From: Stictocephala bisonia
Taxonomy: Eukaryota > Arthropoda > Insecta > Hemiptera > Membracidae
Direction of reading: 5' to 3'
Length of the DNA stretch: 64,000 nt
NCBI GenBank assembly: GCA_035578905.1
Contig: JAQJVL010000203.1
Location: 186,001 to 250,000 of the forward strand
The notes under the pieces were generated by a model. It was not told the DNA's origin, did no database searches, and saw only the letters and a program-made list of their open reading frames with translations. Positions 12,317 to 23,480 of this stretch are shown piece by piece. The position numbers and the translations under genes are program-made. How positions within the stretch are numbered: the first letter of the stretch is position 1; each line of letters starts with the position of its first letter.

Positions 12317-13660
12317 CTAAAGTTGTTCTATGTGGCTTCCTTTGGTTATCCTGCAGACATCCCATCGGTAGTCAATTTCTTCCCAGACTCGCACTAGTAT
12401 TTCAGGTCTAACTTGCTCAGCAGCAGCGTAAATTCTTGCTCTAAGTTCAGGTAGAGTGGCCGGCAAAGGAGGTACGTACACCATATCTTTTATGAAACCC
12501 CAGAAGAAAAAATCTAGCGGTGTCAGGTCTGGGGAACGGGGGGGGCCATGCAATTGGCGCGTCAGATGTGCTTGGACGACCTGAGGATTTTTTATGTTTC
12601 ACTGAGCACCCTGTTTCTACAAAACAACTATGCCACTCATAAATTGTAGGCCTACTAGGAGGATCTTTAGCGTACTTGGTACGAAAATTACGCTGAACTG
12701 TTGTCGCAGACTTCGATTCTTCAAACCAAAACACACAACTAGCACGCTCCGGTCCAGTGAATGCAGCCACGTTAAACGTAACTAGAGATGGGTAGTGATT
12801 TAAAGAACTGCTACTTTTCACTGTGATTGAAAAAGTCACAGTGATCACTCACAGTGACTGGCCAAAAGTAGCAGTTCTAATATCTCAGCCAACCCTCTAA
12901 CCGCGATCGCAGTCGCAGCGTAGAATCCTGTGATTCAGTCACTGTTAGTCAAACTCAATCACGGACCACGGACGGTGAGTCAGTCACTCCAGTCGATCGA
13001 TATCACCGTCCACGGAACGAAGTGATTGACATGAAGTGAAGTGATTGGGTGAATATAAATATGAAAAATGACTGGTACACTCCACAATTATCACTAATGA
13101 AATAATGAAAATTTAGGCTGTTATTTTTTATTTATTGTTATTTGACTTTTAGTCTTAATTTAATGATGTATTATATCTTGTCATCTTTATATATGTGTAA
13201 ATATAATATTTTGAATTCCTTGATTTACTTGTTTCATTCATTGGTATTTATTGTATTGTTACAAATGTTTTCTAGTTGTTAATTAAGTAGCCTAGATGTA
13301 AGTATTTAACATGTTAACATTTAAGATGTGTTAATATACGAGTGCAACCTTGTTATGGGCTAACCAAATAATTATAAACTTGTTAGTTAGTAGGATTGAC
13401 TTTGTCTATTGATTGTACAGGTTAATGACAATTAATTTTTTATTTAAGTAAAATAACATTTACACTGATTTAGATACACTAAAACCATGTAGTTTGGCAA
13501 TTTCAATCACTGTGATTGAAAGGAGCAGTTAGAAATCACCGTGATTGGAAAGTAGCAGTAGCAGTAATCACTGTGAGTGAAAACTCACTGCTACTTCCCA
13601 TCACTAAACGTAACTGTCACTAGCGCTTGTGCGGCGTGATCAGGCACTAACGGACTACGC
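12317..13660 (-). pseudogene. DUF4817/DDE transposase, deleted and interrupted
   Basis: The minus strand first encodes a DUF4817-type helix-turn-helix block (residues around ERASCVFWFEESKSATTVQR through YAKDPPSRPTIYEW, about 12570-12760). It then jumps directly to the end of a DDE domain (RSPDLTPLDFFFWGFIKDMV, about 12470-12545). Most of the catalytic domain is missing and the junction also shifts frame. The hAT-type insertion splits the region upstream of the helix-turn-helix, and no initiator ATG is evident beyond it. It cannot make an active protein. Confidence 0.8.
12783..13606. mobile_element. hAT-type MITE nested in the DNA transposon
   Basis: Ends are TAGAGATGGGTAGTG on the left and, inverted, TAGTGATGGGAAGTA on the right. 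The element is flanked by a perfect 8-bp duplication AACGTAAC (12775-12782 and 13607-13614), the hallmark of hAT transposition. Both subterminal regions carry many copies of TCACTGTGATT/AATCACAGTGA, likely transposase-binding sites. It has no coding capacity. It interrupts the minus-strand transposase, so it is the younger insertion. Confidence 0.92.
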
Positions 13661-14043
13661 GAGTCAAAACTTAAACTATTTTCCTTTAAAATAACACCAA
13701 AACCAGCTCTGTACCTTGTTTAATAAAATTTATATGAATTTTCAAAGTTGTAAAGTCCTTTTTGAAACACCCTGTATATGTACTAAGATATTCTATTTAT
13801 GTGAATGGCTGTATAAATGGTGAAACCGTCGAGCAAATAAATAAATAAATAGACAGGTGGAGGGCCGGAAGTACTTCCGGACGAGCGGCTCAAGAGAAAG
13901 AGAGAGAAAATGGGGAATGAGAGGGAGTGATTATTTTCCTTTACTGCTCACAGGTTGTGCAACAAAACAGTCGAAACTGGAGGCAATTTCGACCTCTTTA
14001 ACTTGATTGACGACAGATTGCAGCACGGCCGCTCCCATATTCC

Positions 14044-14391
14044 GTGCCTCAAAATGCTACATATATGGAATATCAATGTATAGTAAAATCAATGATATCA
14101 CACACATTCCTCCCAAACTTTACCTTGAACTTCGTCGAAAGTAAGTGTGACAACTTTGAAAGATTGTTGGAGTTTGCTCTTTCTCTACATTTGGAGAGAA
14201 AGACACCAGTTCCGGCACCAGTTGGAACGAGTTTTTTCATGAATGAAAATGTCTGGACACCCTATCGGAATAGATTGTCAGTAGAGAAGGCTAAAGCTAT
14301 TCTGAGCATCAAAGTTAACAGTGACATGTCATGTACTGGATTGTTTGAAAAAAAAAAGTTAAAATCATTGGTTCTTTACTTAAAAAAGTAA
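14044..14391 (+). pseudogene. hAT transposase C-terminal fragment
   Basis: An open frame of about 115 codons with no ATG at its head. Its second half has the hAT dimerisation-end pattern: N-x-W-T-x-Y-R-N-R-L-S-V-E-K-A, then I-K-V-N, then C-x-x-L-F. Catalytic residues are absent, so it is the 3' remnant of a longer element. The TAA at the end is natural for the family. Assignment is by pattern and moderately sure. Confidence 0.5.
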
Positions 14392-15292
14392 TCTCTTTGG
14401 AAAAATATGACTGGTTTCAGCCTTCAGTTAGTATATAGTATTACATTTATTAAGTTACGTATATTGTTTACTTGTAGTACTAGTGACGCCGAAACATTTT
14501 CAAGAAGATTTATGCCAATTTATTGAGTTTGGCCAACTTAACATAAACTTTATGAACGAATCTTCTAAAGTATATAAACAATTTTTGTTTGTTTTGTATT
14601 ACTCTAAAATCTTTTTTTTTAATACGTATAGTTGTATATTAATATTATATATCACAATGCCGTTAGTATAATTTTCTCAATTTAACAACCCAAATCCTAT
14701 ACCATAAAATTCATAAAGACAGTTTACAAAATCCTCCCTCACCAGACCCCAAAGTGTATGTGGTGTGCGTATTTTACTATGAAAATGTATCACAACCCTA
14801 CCCATGATGGGATGAGCATCGACAGCCGATGCGTTCAAAACATCGATGATTTTACTCCGATTATCGATGTTGAGCTACCGATGGTTTTACTACATCGATG
14901 TTTCTCTTCAGCCGATGATGTCATTGTTTTCAGCAACCAATGAATAGATTTGTATTCATTGCAAAAATCCAGCCCTATCCCCCCACCCAGTATTTGCCTT
15001 TCAGTCGCATTCTTTCTTATCAGTATCAGTTTATTCTCCAGAGTCGTATTTACGGAATATCGTTTGTTTTGTTCTGTTGTCGATGAAAAGTGCTCATTGA
15101 AGTTAGTATTTGTTTTACTTCTTAATCAATTAAAATATTCAATTGTAAGTGTTGTTCAATAAAAATAGTATTTAGCAATTAGTTTATATTTTTATATTTC
15201 ACTCATATTCTATGAATCTAAATTACAAATCTAAAAAAGTGCATTTAAAAATAGATTATACTTTTTATTATATTAAAAAGAATATAATGTAA
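14392..15292. other. 3' flank of hAT remnant with CATCGATG cluster
   Basis: Between about 14815 and 14925 the octamer CATCGATG and close variants (CCGATG, ATCGATG) recur at least six times in 110 bp. Such clusters are typical of hAT subterminal binding sites. The rest is AT-rich without genes. Confidence 0.45.
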
Positions 15293-16349
15293 TCAATAAT
15301 GTCTTACATTTAGATTGTAGCTTCTTAATTTATTTAATCCTTTAGGACGAGTTATTTACAATGTTATTTTAATCACCATTGTAACTGTTTGTAAACTCAA
15401 AACTGTATTGTATGTATTATTGTACTGTGTGTTGAAATTATATAACAACATATTGATAATTAACTGTTTGTGGTTTTATTTTTTAAATCAAGGTTAAAAA
15501 ATGTATATAATTTAAGAATTGTTAATTTGATGGATTTATATTTGATTCAATGCGTTTTTTTTTTTGGTTGTTATGGAAAACATCGATGTTAGCTAGGTTT
15601 TGTTTTAGAACATCGATGTGTTTAGTTCGTGTTATTGGTACACCGATAGTTGCGACTGATACAAACATCGATGTTCTCCTTCCGATGCTCGCTCATCCCT
15701 CCCCCTCACTATCACAATATATTCAATCATACGGAGTTCGTGTTATTGGTACATCGATAGTTGCGACTGATACAAACATCGATGTTCTCCTTCTGATGCT
15801 CGCTCATCTCTCCCCCTCACTATCACAATATTCGATTCTACGGAACTCTACTTAATTTAAATTGAATAATAAGGCCCGTACCGTTAAGCAGTAACGTAGG
15901 CCTTGTCAAAAATTAAAATGAATCCGAGACCGAATTCAGTAGGAAATGTGAAACATAAAAATTAACGATTATTGAATTGTACAGTTCCAAAGTGTAATTG
16001 AAAAAGCTATTACTATTATGATTGAGTTGGTAATTATTTAAATTGGTTTTTAGTTATTCAATAAATTTTTCAGACTTTTATTGTTGTGTACTGAAATAAT
16101 AAACCTAACTTTGCATTATTTAACGACTTTATTTTAAACTATTAACGTACAAATGAGTTCAAAATCGTTAAAAATGATTAATTTTTAACAACAGGTGAAA
16201 TAGTACCTGCTGCTACCTAGGTGTGTTTGTTGGTACAAATATTGTAGTAGTTACGACGGTTGCCAACAGATCGCAGCGTTATTAATATACTGAACTACTC
16301 CCGCTGGCCGCTAGGCGCTTGGCACAACACTGTATCACAGAGAAATAGC
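15293..16349 (+). repeat. dispersed repeat, intact copy
   Basis: A roughly 1.06-kb sequence found again at 42732-43319 plus 47084-47482, where a transposon splits it. The two copies are clearly homologous along their length. It contains further CATCGATG octamers (15583, 15610, 15664, 15776), which are partly mutated in the other copy. It is probably the non-coding end of a hAT-like element, given the hAT fragment just upstream, but the second copy has no such fragment. Confidence 0.75.
15625..15840. repeat. tandem duplication of about 110 bp
   Basis: A block starting GTTCGTGTTATTGGTACA and ending in a TCACTATCACAATAT run is present twice in a row. The other copy of the host repeat shows a different, shorter tandem duplication of the CCTCCCCCTCACTATC part (around 43115-43240), so the segment is prone to slippage. 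Confidence 0.8.
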
Positions 16350-18471
16350 ACTTACTGACCGCGCAGGGAAGGTCTCGAGCTCTCCGAGCGGTGATAGGCA
16401 GGGGACGGGTGGTGGCCCGATTAGCCTGAAGTCCTGGATACATTTGATACTGCCAGACTTTCCCCGGCAATGAGTCTTTCCCATTCTTGCTTATAAAATA
16501 AGATGAGTTAATTTTTACCTATGGATCCACCTTAAGTACGTTTCCAGACTACGTGTGATATGTTTGCTTATGGTTTAGGAATGTTTACAATACTTAAGAG
16601 TGCGGAAAACAATTATTTAGTGGTTTTTATGGTTGTTTTTATTTAACTACTGTAGCGCAATAAACATATGGGTTCCATTTAAATTAGCCTGTGTCCGTTA
16701 TATAGTTTGTAATCATTATTAGAAACTATATAAATAATTACAGTTGAAGTTATTAATGTATAAGCATTACCTACTAATAATTCAGTTAATAGTTTTCTCT
16801 TCCATTTCACAATAACAATTTTCTTTAAATAAAAATGTCAAACATAAATGATTTATTTCAAAAAAATTTAAAGATAATTTAAATAAAAGCTATATACATT
16901 TTAACGGAACTGGAAATCACAGAAATATTTTTCCAAGTCACAATAAGAAGCACGGTATCTTTTTCAGATACCATTATAAGAAGTGTATAGTTCATAGTTA
17001 CTTTATTTCAATTAAAGTTATTAACGTTGTTACGACATTTATTATTGTTGATAGTAATATATCCTAACATGTTTGATATGTTTTTATTTTAAATAATGGT
17101 CTAAATATGTGTGCGTGTGCGCGCGCGCGCGTGCGTGCGTGCGTCTGTATTTTTATCAGTTTGAATAATATGTATACTCAGATTTGAAAAACAAAATTAC
17201 TTAGAGAATTACATTACTAAGTATTACATATTGTTGTATTTTACTGCAAAATGTACCGTTCATTTTATATTGTACTTACTAATATACTAACGCGCTTGCG
17301 AGGCAGGACATGACACACAGGTGACATGGAAGTTGTGTCTGGGTCTTGCCGTGAGTAAATCCAAGGGCAAGCCGGGCTGGGGCGACCCAACGAGCACAGA
17401 ATAAGATAGAGGCAATCAGTTTTTTCAGTTTGTAAGTGAAGTGATGCCAGGTCCGCCATTTTAGATAGAAAGAAAGAACGGATCACGTCTCGCTAAGTTC
17501 AACACAATATCGCGGATTCAAATACACCGTCCTTTGACTGACCTACACATTAGTAAACATTTTGAAATTTAACATTCTTATTCTAGATAAGTTTTCGATT
17601 ATAATGAGCTATATAAGAAAACGAAATTAATTTTTAATCATAGTAATAAACAATTTTAAAGTAAACCTATTATTGTGTTTTTTAAATCGTGACTTGAAAT
17701 TTTCGACATGCGAGGTTTTTTATTTATTTTTTTTTTTTTCAGAGATGTTTCGTCAACGAAAAAGTTGTGGATAATGAGTTGAACCATCATTTTTATTCAA
17801 AAGATTTTTACTGGCATGGATAGTTTTTTCATAATTTTCAGTTTAAAACGACGGCCTGAGGAAACGCCACGCGTTGGGAGCCTACGTCTGTGTCGCCGCT
17901 TGAAATCTATGTCCTTATCGTCACAAAGACAAACACCTGTTTCATATCAATACATAATCCACATAACGCATGAATATTACTATGGTATTATATTTAGTAG
18001 TGCTCACTTTGATATTATCACTTTTGGTAGTAATCATTTAGAAAAATACTTCATTGTTGTGAAATAATATAAACAGTTCCAGTATAATTAAAGGCTTAGT
18101 TTTATATTCGTGTGTTTATAATATCTAATTTACAACTTATTTTAAGAGTTGAATGTGTTACTGACTGGAAAAATTCACTTTAAAACAATGCTGGATTTCT
18201 CAAAGTTCAATAGAAGTCAATAATTAATCCCAAAAGCTATATAACTCAGATGTTATACAATTTGAGAAAAATATACAGTATAATAGTAGTAATTTTATAT
18301 TGGCAACAAATTTATTCGGGATGAGATAAATCTATAAATAAATGTGTAATTTTTGCATAGAATCGATCAATTAAACATCATCTTAAACCAATATTTATAA
18401 CTTTATACGTGAGTCCTTTCAATAGCAATGCTATCATGGTGCAATAAAGTTAACAATAGTAAAATCAATGG
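16350..18471. other. mostly non-coding; two GC-richer islands
   Basis: A GC-richer patch around 16350-16470 and another around 17280-17480 stand out from AT-rich DNA. The latter, on the minus strand, has an ATG in an ATGGCGGAC context and a TTAGTAAGTAC donor-like site near 17275. It could be a first exon, but no partner exon is visible. A mixed GTGC/GC microsatellite lies at 17109-17147. Confidence 0.4.
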
Positions 18472-18500
18472 TGATAGTGACCCACCCATCAACCCAATCA
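18472..18500 (+). repeat. single relic of the 36-bp minisatellite
   Basis: One degenerate unit, GTGATAGTGACCCACCCATC followed by AACCCAATCACGAC, isolated in AT-rich DNA. Confidence 0.5.
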
Positions 18501-18971
18501 CGACAAATGATTTATTAAGATAGTTTCTTTTTTGGAAGTGATCAATACAACATTGTAATAATCATATACAATAAATAAGAACAATGGACAATAAATAAGG
18601 ACAATGGAATAACATGGATGCTAACTTTATGTTATTGGATGACCAAAGTGTGAAGTGAAAAAATACTATGAAAGACAAATGAGAATGACTTATATTAATG
18701 TTTATTTTACCGTTTTGTTTAGAATAAAATATATAACGTTGAATTTTTTAATGCTTACCTTAATGTTGAAGTTTAATAAAATCTGCAAGTGCTTCACACA
18801 CTTCAGGCACGAATGATATTGTGGATTTGAAACTATAAATAAATAACTGAGGCTGGTGTACGAATCACCCACCAGTAGCCAGAAAACGTATGGTTACCGC
18901 TACCCTCCCTCTCACTGGGATAGCTTATCGGTAGTTGGTGTCTTGTTAATGAACCTTTTATTTATTTATTT

Positions 18972-19260
18972 ATAAGACGCCGATCGTCAAGATATGGGCG
19001 AATATGGATTTTGGAATGAGTGTGATAATTGTAGATGAGCGAATGTAGTCATTGTTACAACTAAGGCTGACTATTCCTTAGAAAGTGTCATTAATTAATA
19101 GCCCAATGACAAATTAACAGCCGGTGATTATCAGCTGATCCTTCTCAAAATGTATTGACTCTGATTGGGATCGAACTGAGAACCTTTAGCGCATGCACCT
19201 TCTCTCCAACCATGGAAACCAAGTACTCAAAATCAGTGCTAATCATTCTTTAAAACATTT
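18972..19260 (-). mobile_element. tRNA-related SINE-like repeat
   Basis: On the minus strand this reads from a B-box-like GTTCGATCC to the shared end ATCTTGACGATCGGCGTCTTA. It aligns with plus-strand copies at 33191, 35651 and 42220, sharing TAACAATGACTAC, CTCATCTAC and CCCATATCT blocks. It may extend further right towards 19500. Confidence 0.6.
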
Positions 19261-19863
19261 TAAAAGAACCGTTGCACCTTAATTCTCCTGTCAAAGGATC
19301 ACTGTCATCTCTGTTTAAGTCGTTCAGTAATACACCGCCACTGTACGTTGATCATGCCTGTAGTGAAGGCCTCACCCAATACCTTCTGGATGCTTGGTGA
19401 TCGTTAGCTACAATCACGCACGCCGCGGTGGCAAGAATAGCGTTGTCCACGCTTTACATACTGACAGACATTGACATCTGAAGTGAAAATATTAAGAACA
19501 GTAGGGGAGGGGATAAAGTAAGTGTATACATTAAACTGTAGTTTATTAAAAAAACATCAGATTTTAATGAATCTTTGAAGATTTTATGGAGAGCCGAATG
19601 AGAATATATTATTGACTTAGTTAAAAAATATACTATTGTATTTTTGATAAAAGGCTAGAATATTAAAGGAAATCAGATAATCAGTGCATTATGATAGTCA
19701 AATTCTTTAAATAATTTTTATATAAAATAAGAAATCACAAGCAGAACCTATAAATTATTAGATAAAACAAATCAAGGGCATATGACTATTTCATAATATA
19801 AATTAGATATTTAAATGATTAAATCACAGAACTTAAATATATTTATTTTTTACAATAAATATA
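19261..19863. other. non-coding spacer
   Basis: The first 200 bp are of average GC and may belong to the SINE-like repeat. The rest is AT-rich with no features. Confidence 0.4.
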
Positions 19864-19910
19864 TTAACTAATTTAAGAAAATTTCAAAAATTCCAATAAA
19901 ATATTTTATT

Positions 19911-19950
19911 TCGTGAGGCCTTTCGCCTACAATGTAGGCATCTTCAGACA
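19911..19950 (-). ncRNA. hammerhead-like motif, left arm
   Basis: Minus-strand counterpart of the motif at 20416-20455: CTGAAGA at 19941-19947, GAAA at 19921-19924 (both as reverse complements). Confidence 0.35.
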
Positions 19951-20120
19951 TCAACATAAAAATTCTAATTTTAAAACATTTGTTTACAAAATATATAATA
20001 ATGTAAATATTTAAAACATATGGTAGATTTTAAAAATAATTAAATTTAAAGTGTGTGTATATAAATATGAATGTAAAGTTATTTAAGTTAAAATTATACT
20101 ATATAAACGGAGAATTTTGA

Positions 20121-20267
20121 GTGGGAGGAACTTCAAAATTTGAAGTTCTAAAACAAGTTAATAAAAATCAATTATTAGATGCATCAGAAACATTCTACAT
20201 GAACAAATTTAACTCACTAATTGTAAATAATGAACCTCCTCCCATTCAAAATTCTCCGTTTATATAG
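20121..20267 (+). pseudogene. Penelope-like protein, C-terminal end
   Basis: A 48-codon open frame ending at TAG 20265-20267. It reads KFEVL, then LLDASETFYMNKF, then IVNNEPPPIQNSPF. This follows the C-terminal pattern after the GIY-YIG nuclease of Penelope-like elements (FEVL, LxxxExxYI, LLN, N-S-P). Everything upstream of it is replaced by the left arm, so it is a truncated copy. The identification is by remembered pattern. Confidence 0.5.
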
Positions 20268-20415
20268 TATAATTTTAACTTAAATAACTTTACATTCATA
20301 TTTATATACACACACTTTAAATTTAATTATTTTTAAAATCTACCATATGTTTTAAATATTTACATTATTATATATTTTGTAAACAAATGTTTTAAAATTA
20401 GAATTTTTATGTTGA

Positions 20416-20455
20416 TGTCTGAAGATGCCTACATTGTAGGCGAAAGGCCTCACGA
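20416..20455 (+). ncRNA. hammerhead-like motif, right arm
   Basis: CTGAAGA (20419-20425), stem II GCCTAC-ATT-GTAGGC, GAAA (20442-20445), palindromic stem III AGGCCT (20445-20450) and C20451 at the cleavage position. As at the other locus, one unpaired U sits between core and stem II and stem I is about 3 bp. The structure is clear; catalysis is unproven. Confidence 0.4.
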
Positions 20456-20502
20456 AATAAAATATTTTATTGGAATTTTTGAGATTTTCTTAAATTAGTT
20501 AA

Positions 20503-21634
20503 CATTTTCCAATAAAGAACTCAAAGAAGAAATGAATAAATACATTGTTCAATAGCGTCATAAATGTAATACATTCCTTACAGCTGTATAACTACAGTAC
20601 ATAGTTTTAGCAAATGAAACATAATCTTTAACACTGTATAAATCTTCTTTCTGCAGTATTTTCATGACCCCCCTTCCAAACAAAACACAATCCTTTTCAA
20701 CTTTAAGTGATGGTGCCAGGAGTGAATTGAATAGGGTAACGCCATTGTATAATAGATGATTTAAAAAAAACTTGTTCTGTGGCGTGGAATTTTTAAATTG
20801 TTATTTTCTCTAAGTGAATAACACGTTCTATTATTTAACTCTATATCTTGAAATAAATTACATTTTTATGAACAAAAACAAGAACTGCATGATTATAAAT
20901 ACAAGGAAAATTTAACATTTTATTGTTTATAAAGAGAGATCTGCACGGAGAAGTAGACGGTATTTTAAAAATTACTCTAACGTTTTTGTTGTTTAAATAA
21001 ACATTTTGTTCTTTCATAGTTAATCAGTTAATCACAATCACCACAGAATTTTTAATTTTATTGTTAATAAATTATAACGATAAATTAAAAAGGTTTATTT
21101 TAGAATAATATTTTTACAATAAAAATTTATTTAGCCAAAGAGAAAAAGAAAAAGATTACACTATTTCATGATCACAACGAATGTCTCATGACAGATATAT
21201 GTACATTACACCTGATGTACTGTACATACTGAAGGGACAAAGATGCAGAGACAGAAAGCATGGGATTACAAGATGGCGACATAAAGCTGAGCTTGGAAGA
21301 ACACAGAGCCTGTGGGATGAAGGATAGGAACGATCTCACGCAGACCTGCATAATCAGCGCTAGACGAACAGGCATTACGTTACGATCTACGAAGCGCCTG
21401 ACATATGAGGATAGGAAGGAGTTACAGAGAACGACTTGATGATATTTCGTCTTAGTACCCTCAGAAAACGAGGGCCCAGTTTTCTAGGATACAGACACGG
21501 AATATGAAATTAGGTGAATCAAAGCACATAAGATCGTTAATAATTACTAGAAATAGAATAGCATTGTGTATAAGAGCAGTATAAAGGAATAAAATTCCAG
21601 TATTATATCAAATAAAACAAAACAAAAAGGAAAA

Positions 21635-21690
<56 letters not shown>

Positions 21691-21790
21691 CACATAAAAT
21701 ACAAATAGAGCATTTTATTTGATAAGTATACGTGAAAAGAAAATCAATATTGGGGACTGACAGCAATTAATTTAAACAGGTGGACTCGAA
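20503..21790. other. AT-rich stretch, (TA)n tract
   Basis: No gene supported. A (TA)n microsatellite lies at 21636-21686. The GC-richer part 21170-21500 may be retroviral leader or terminal-repeat sequence of the env relic downstream, but no gag or pol trace is visible. Confidence 0.45.
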
Positions 21791-23480
21791 ATGGCAGGCA
21801 ACCTAGAAGTACTCACATGGTTGATAAGGATACATCTAACGTTATCTCTATTTCCGAGCTTTGGGGAATCCCAAGACATTGAAGAGGGGGCGAATGTGAG
21901 ATTATTTAGTGGAGTACACTTTCAGCCGAGACCAGATTTGATTGTTTACGAGGCGACCATCCCTCTATAATTCATACGATGACGATAGGACTTAGAGCAC
22001 CGTGGTTAGATAATTCATCACAGTTTGGACATTGCCTTAACACAATGGAGGGGTCAGATAATATGTGCGGGTTACAAGATGAACTTAAAGGACTGGAGGG
22101 TGAGATAATAAAATTGATAAGCGCTCAGAGAACAGATTATATGTTGCCAACGGACAGCAGTCGAACAAGGAGGGGACTGACGTTTGTCGGAGATTTCTTT
22201 AAATGTTGTTGTGACATGGCCACAGAAAATCAAGTAACAGGGTTATACGACAATCAGAAAACAATAACGCAGCACACCAACGAGATAATAGACTCGGTGG
22301 ATACACAATACAGGGATTTGATAAAGACGACAAAAGGTTTAAATAATTTCACACAAAACGTCCACAACATGACAAAGAAAATTCAAGATAGATTCAAAAT
22401 TATGGGAGAGGAGTTAAATAAATTAGAAACTTTATCATACTTGGGAGGTTTAAGAATGAACTATGTTTTTACCCAAAGGACATGGGCATAGACTATGTAT
22501 TGATGAATTATTATGAAGATAACATAAGGCAAATTCTGGAAAAATATCATTTAAATCGGTTATCAGAAAACCTCATCACTAGAGATAACCTGATTCAGTA
22601 TCTAAACGAACTTAAGGAGACAGCTAAGAATAAAAATTTAGATTTAGCAATCCCACAAACAAAAATTATGTTATATTATCAACTACCAATTTCTGTTTGT
22701 AAAATAATTAACGAGACCTTATTAATAAAAGTAAATGTACCATTGATTACACTTAAGGAATATTATAAAGTTTTAGAAACAATTAGAACACCAGTAGTAT
22801 GGGAGACAAAATTGTGTCACCTGGATTTGACCGAAAAATTAGTAATCAAATCGGAAAACATCATAAAAGCTGTAAATGAAAATGATGATGCTTGTAATAA
22901 GAATACGTATCCATTATGCCTCATCCCGAGGGAAACATTACTGTCAAGAGTAGAACAAAATTGTATGAAAGTAATTTTAAAACCAGATTCTGTACAAACG
23001 TTGCAAGACAATTGCAATTTTTTATGTTATGAAAAACCGACACATGCAATAGTGGCAAAGCTGTTACCGAATAAATTCTTGATAACTAATATACAAAGTA
23101 ACGTAACCTTGAAATGTGAGAAGGGAGATACAGTGTTACCAAAAATTAACGCAGGAACACTGAAGATAAACATACCATGTGAATGTGAACTAGTTCAAGA
23201 TCAGGATAGGCTAGTTACGAAGATAATGCCATGTGACTCAAAAAACGGTCACATAGAGACAACACCAGTGCATTTAATACCAGCAGCGTGGACAAAGATT
23301 AAGACTTTAAAATTACACCCTATAGAAACCGACATGAGTCATGACTTCAGAAATTTAACAGAAAAAATTGGACACTAACAATACCCACATTTGAAGTAAC
23401 GAACAAAAGAAGAATACAACACATCACCTTACCACATAATGAATATGACATATTTTCCGATACTAAATTAATATTATATA

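Larger units (their letters stand above)
12197..13774 (-). mobile_element. internally deleted Tc1/mariner-group element
   Basis: Terminal inverted repeats of about 96 bp (12197-12292 and 13679-13774) begin with AGGGTGTTTCAAAAAGG and are flanked by TA on both sides. Between them lies a minus-strand transposase reduced to its N- and C-terminal parts, interrupted by a hAT-type MITE (12783-13606). Without the MITE the element is about 0.75 kb, a non-autonomous derivative. Confidence 0.88.
19864..20502 (+). mobile_element. Penelope-like fragment with inverted 271-bp arms
   Basis: Arms 19864-20134 and 20232-20502 are near-perfect inverted copies of 271 bp around a 97-bp loop. The loop and arm edges encode the tail of a Penelope-like GIY-YIG protein. 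Each arm contains CTGAAGA, a perfect 6-bp stem, GAAA and an AGGCCT palindrome. Inverted terminal repeats and 5' truncation are known for Penelope-like elements. The whole can fold into a long hairpin. Confidence 0.6.

Noticed and set aside
17265..17486. Possible first exon on the minus strand (MADLASLHL...)
   Set aside because: It has an ATG and a donor-like GTAAGT, but no recognisable domain and no second exon; kept only as a remark.
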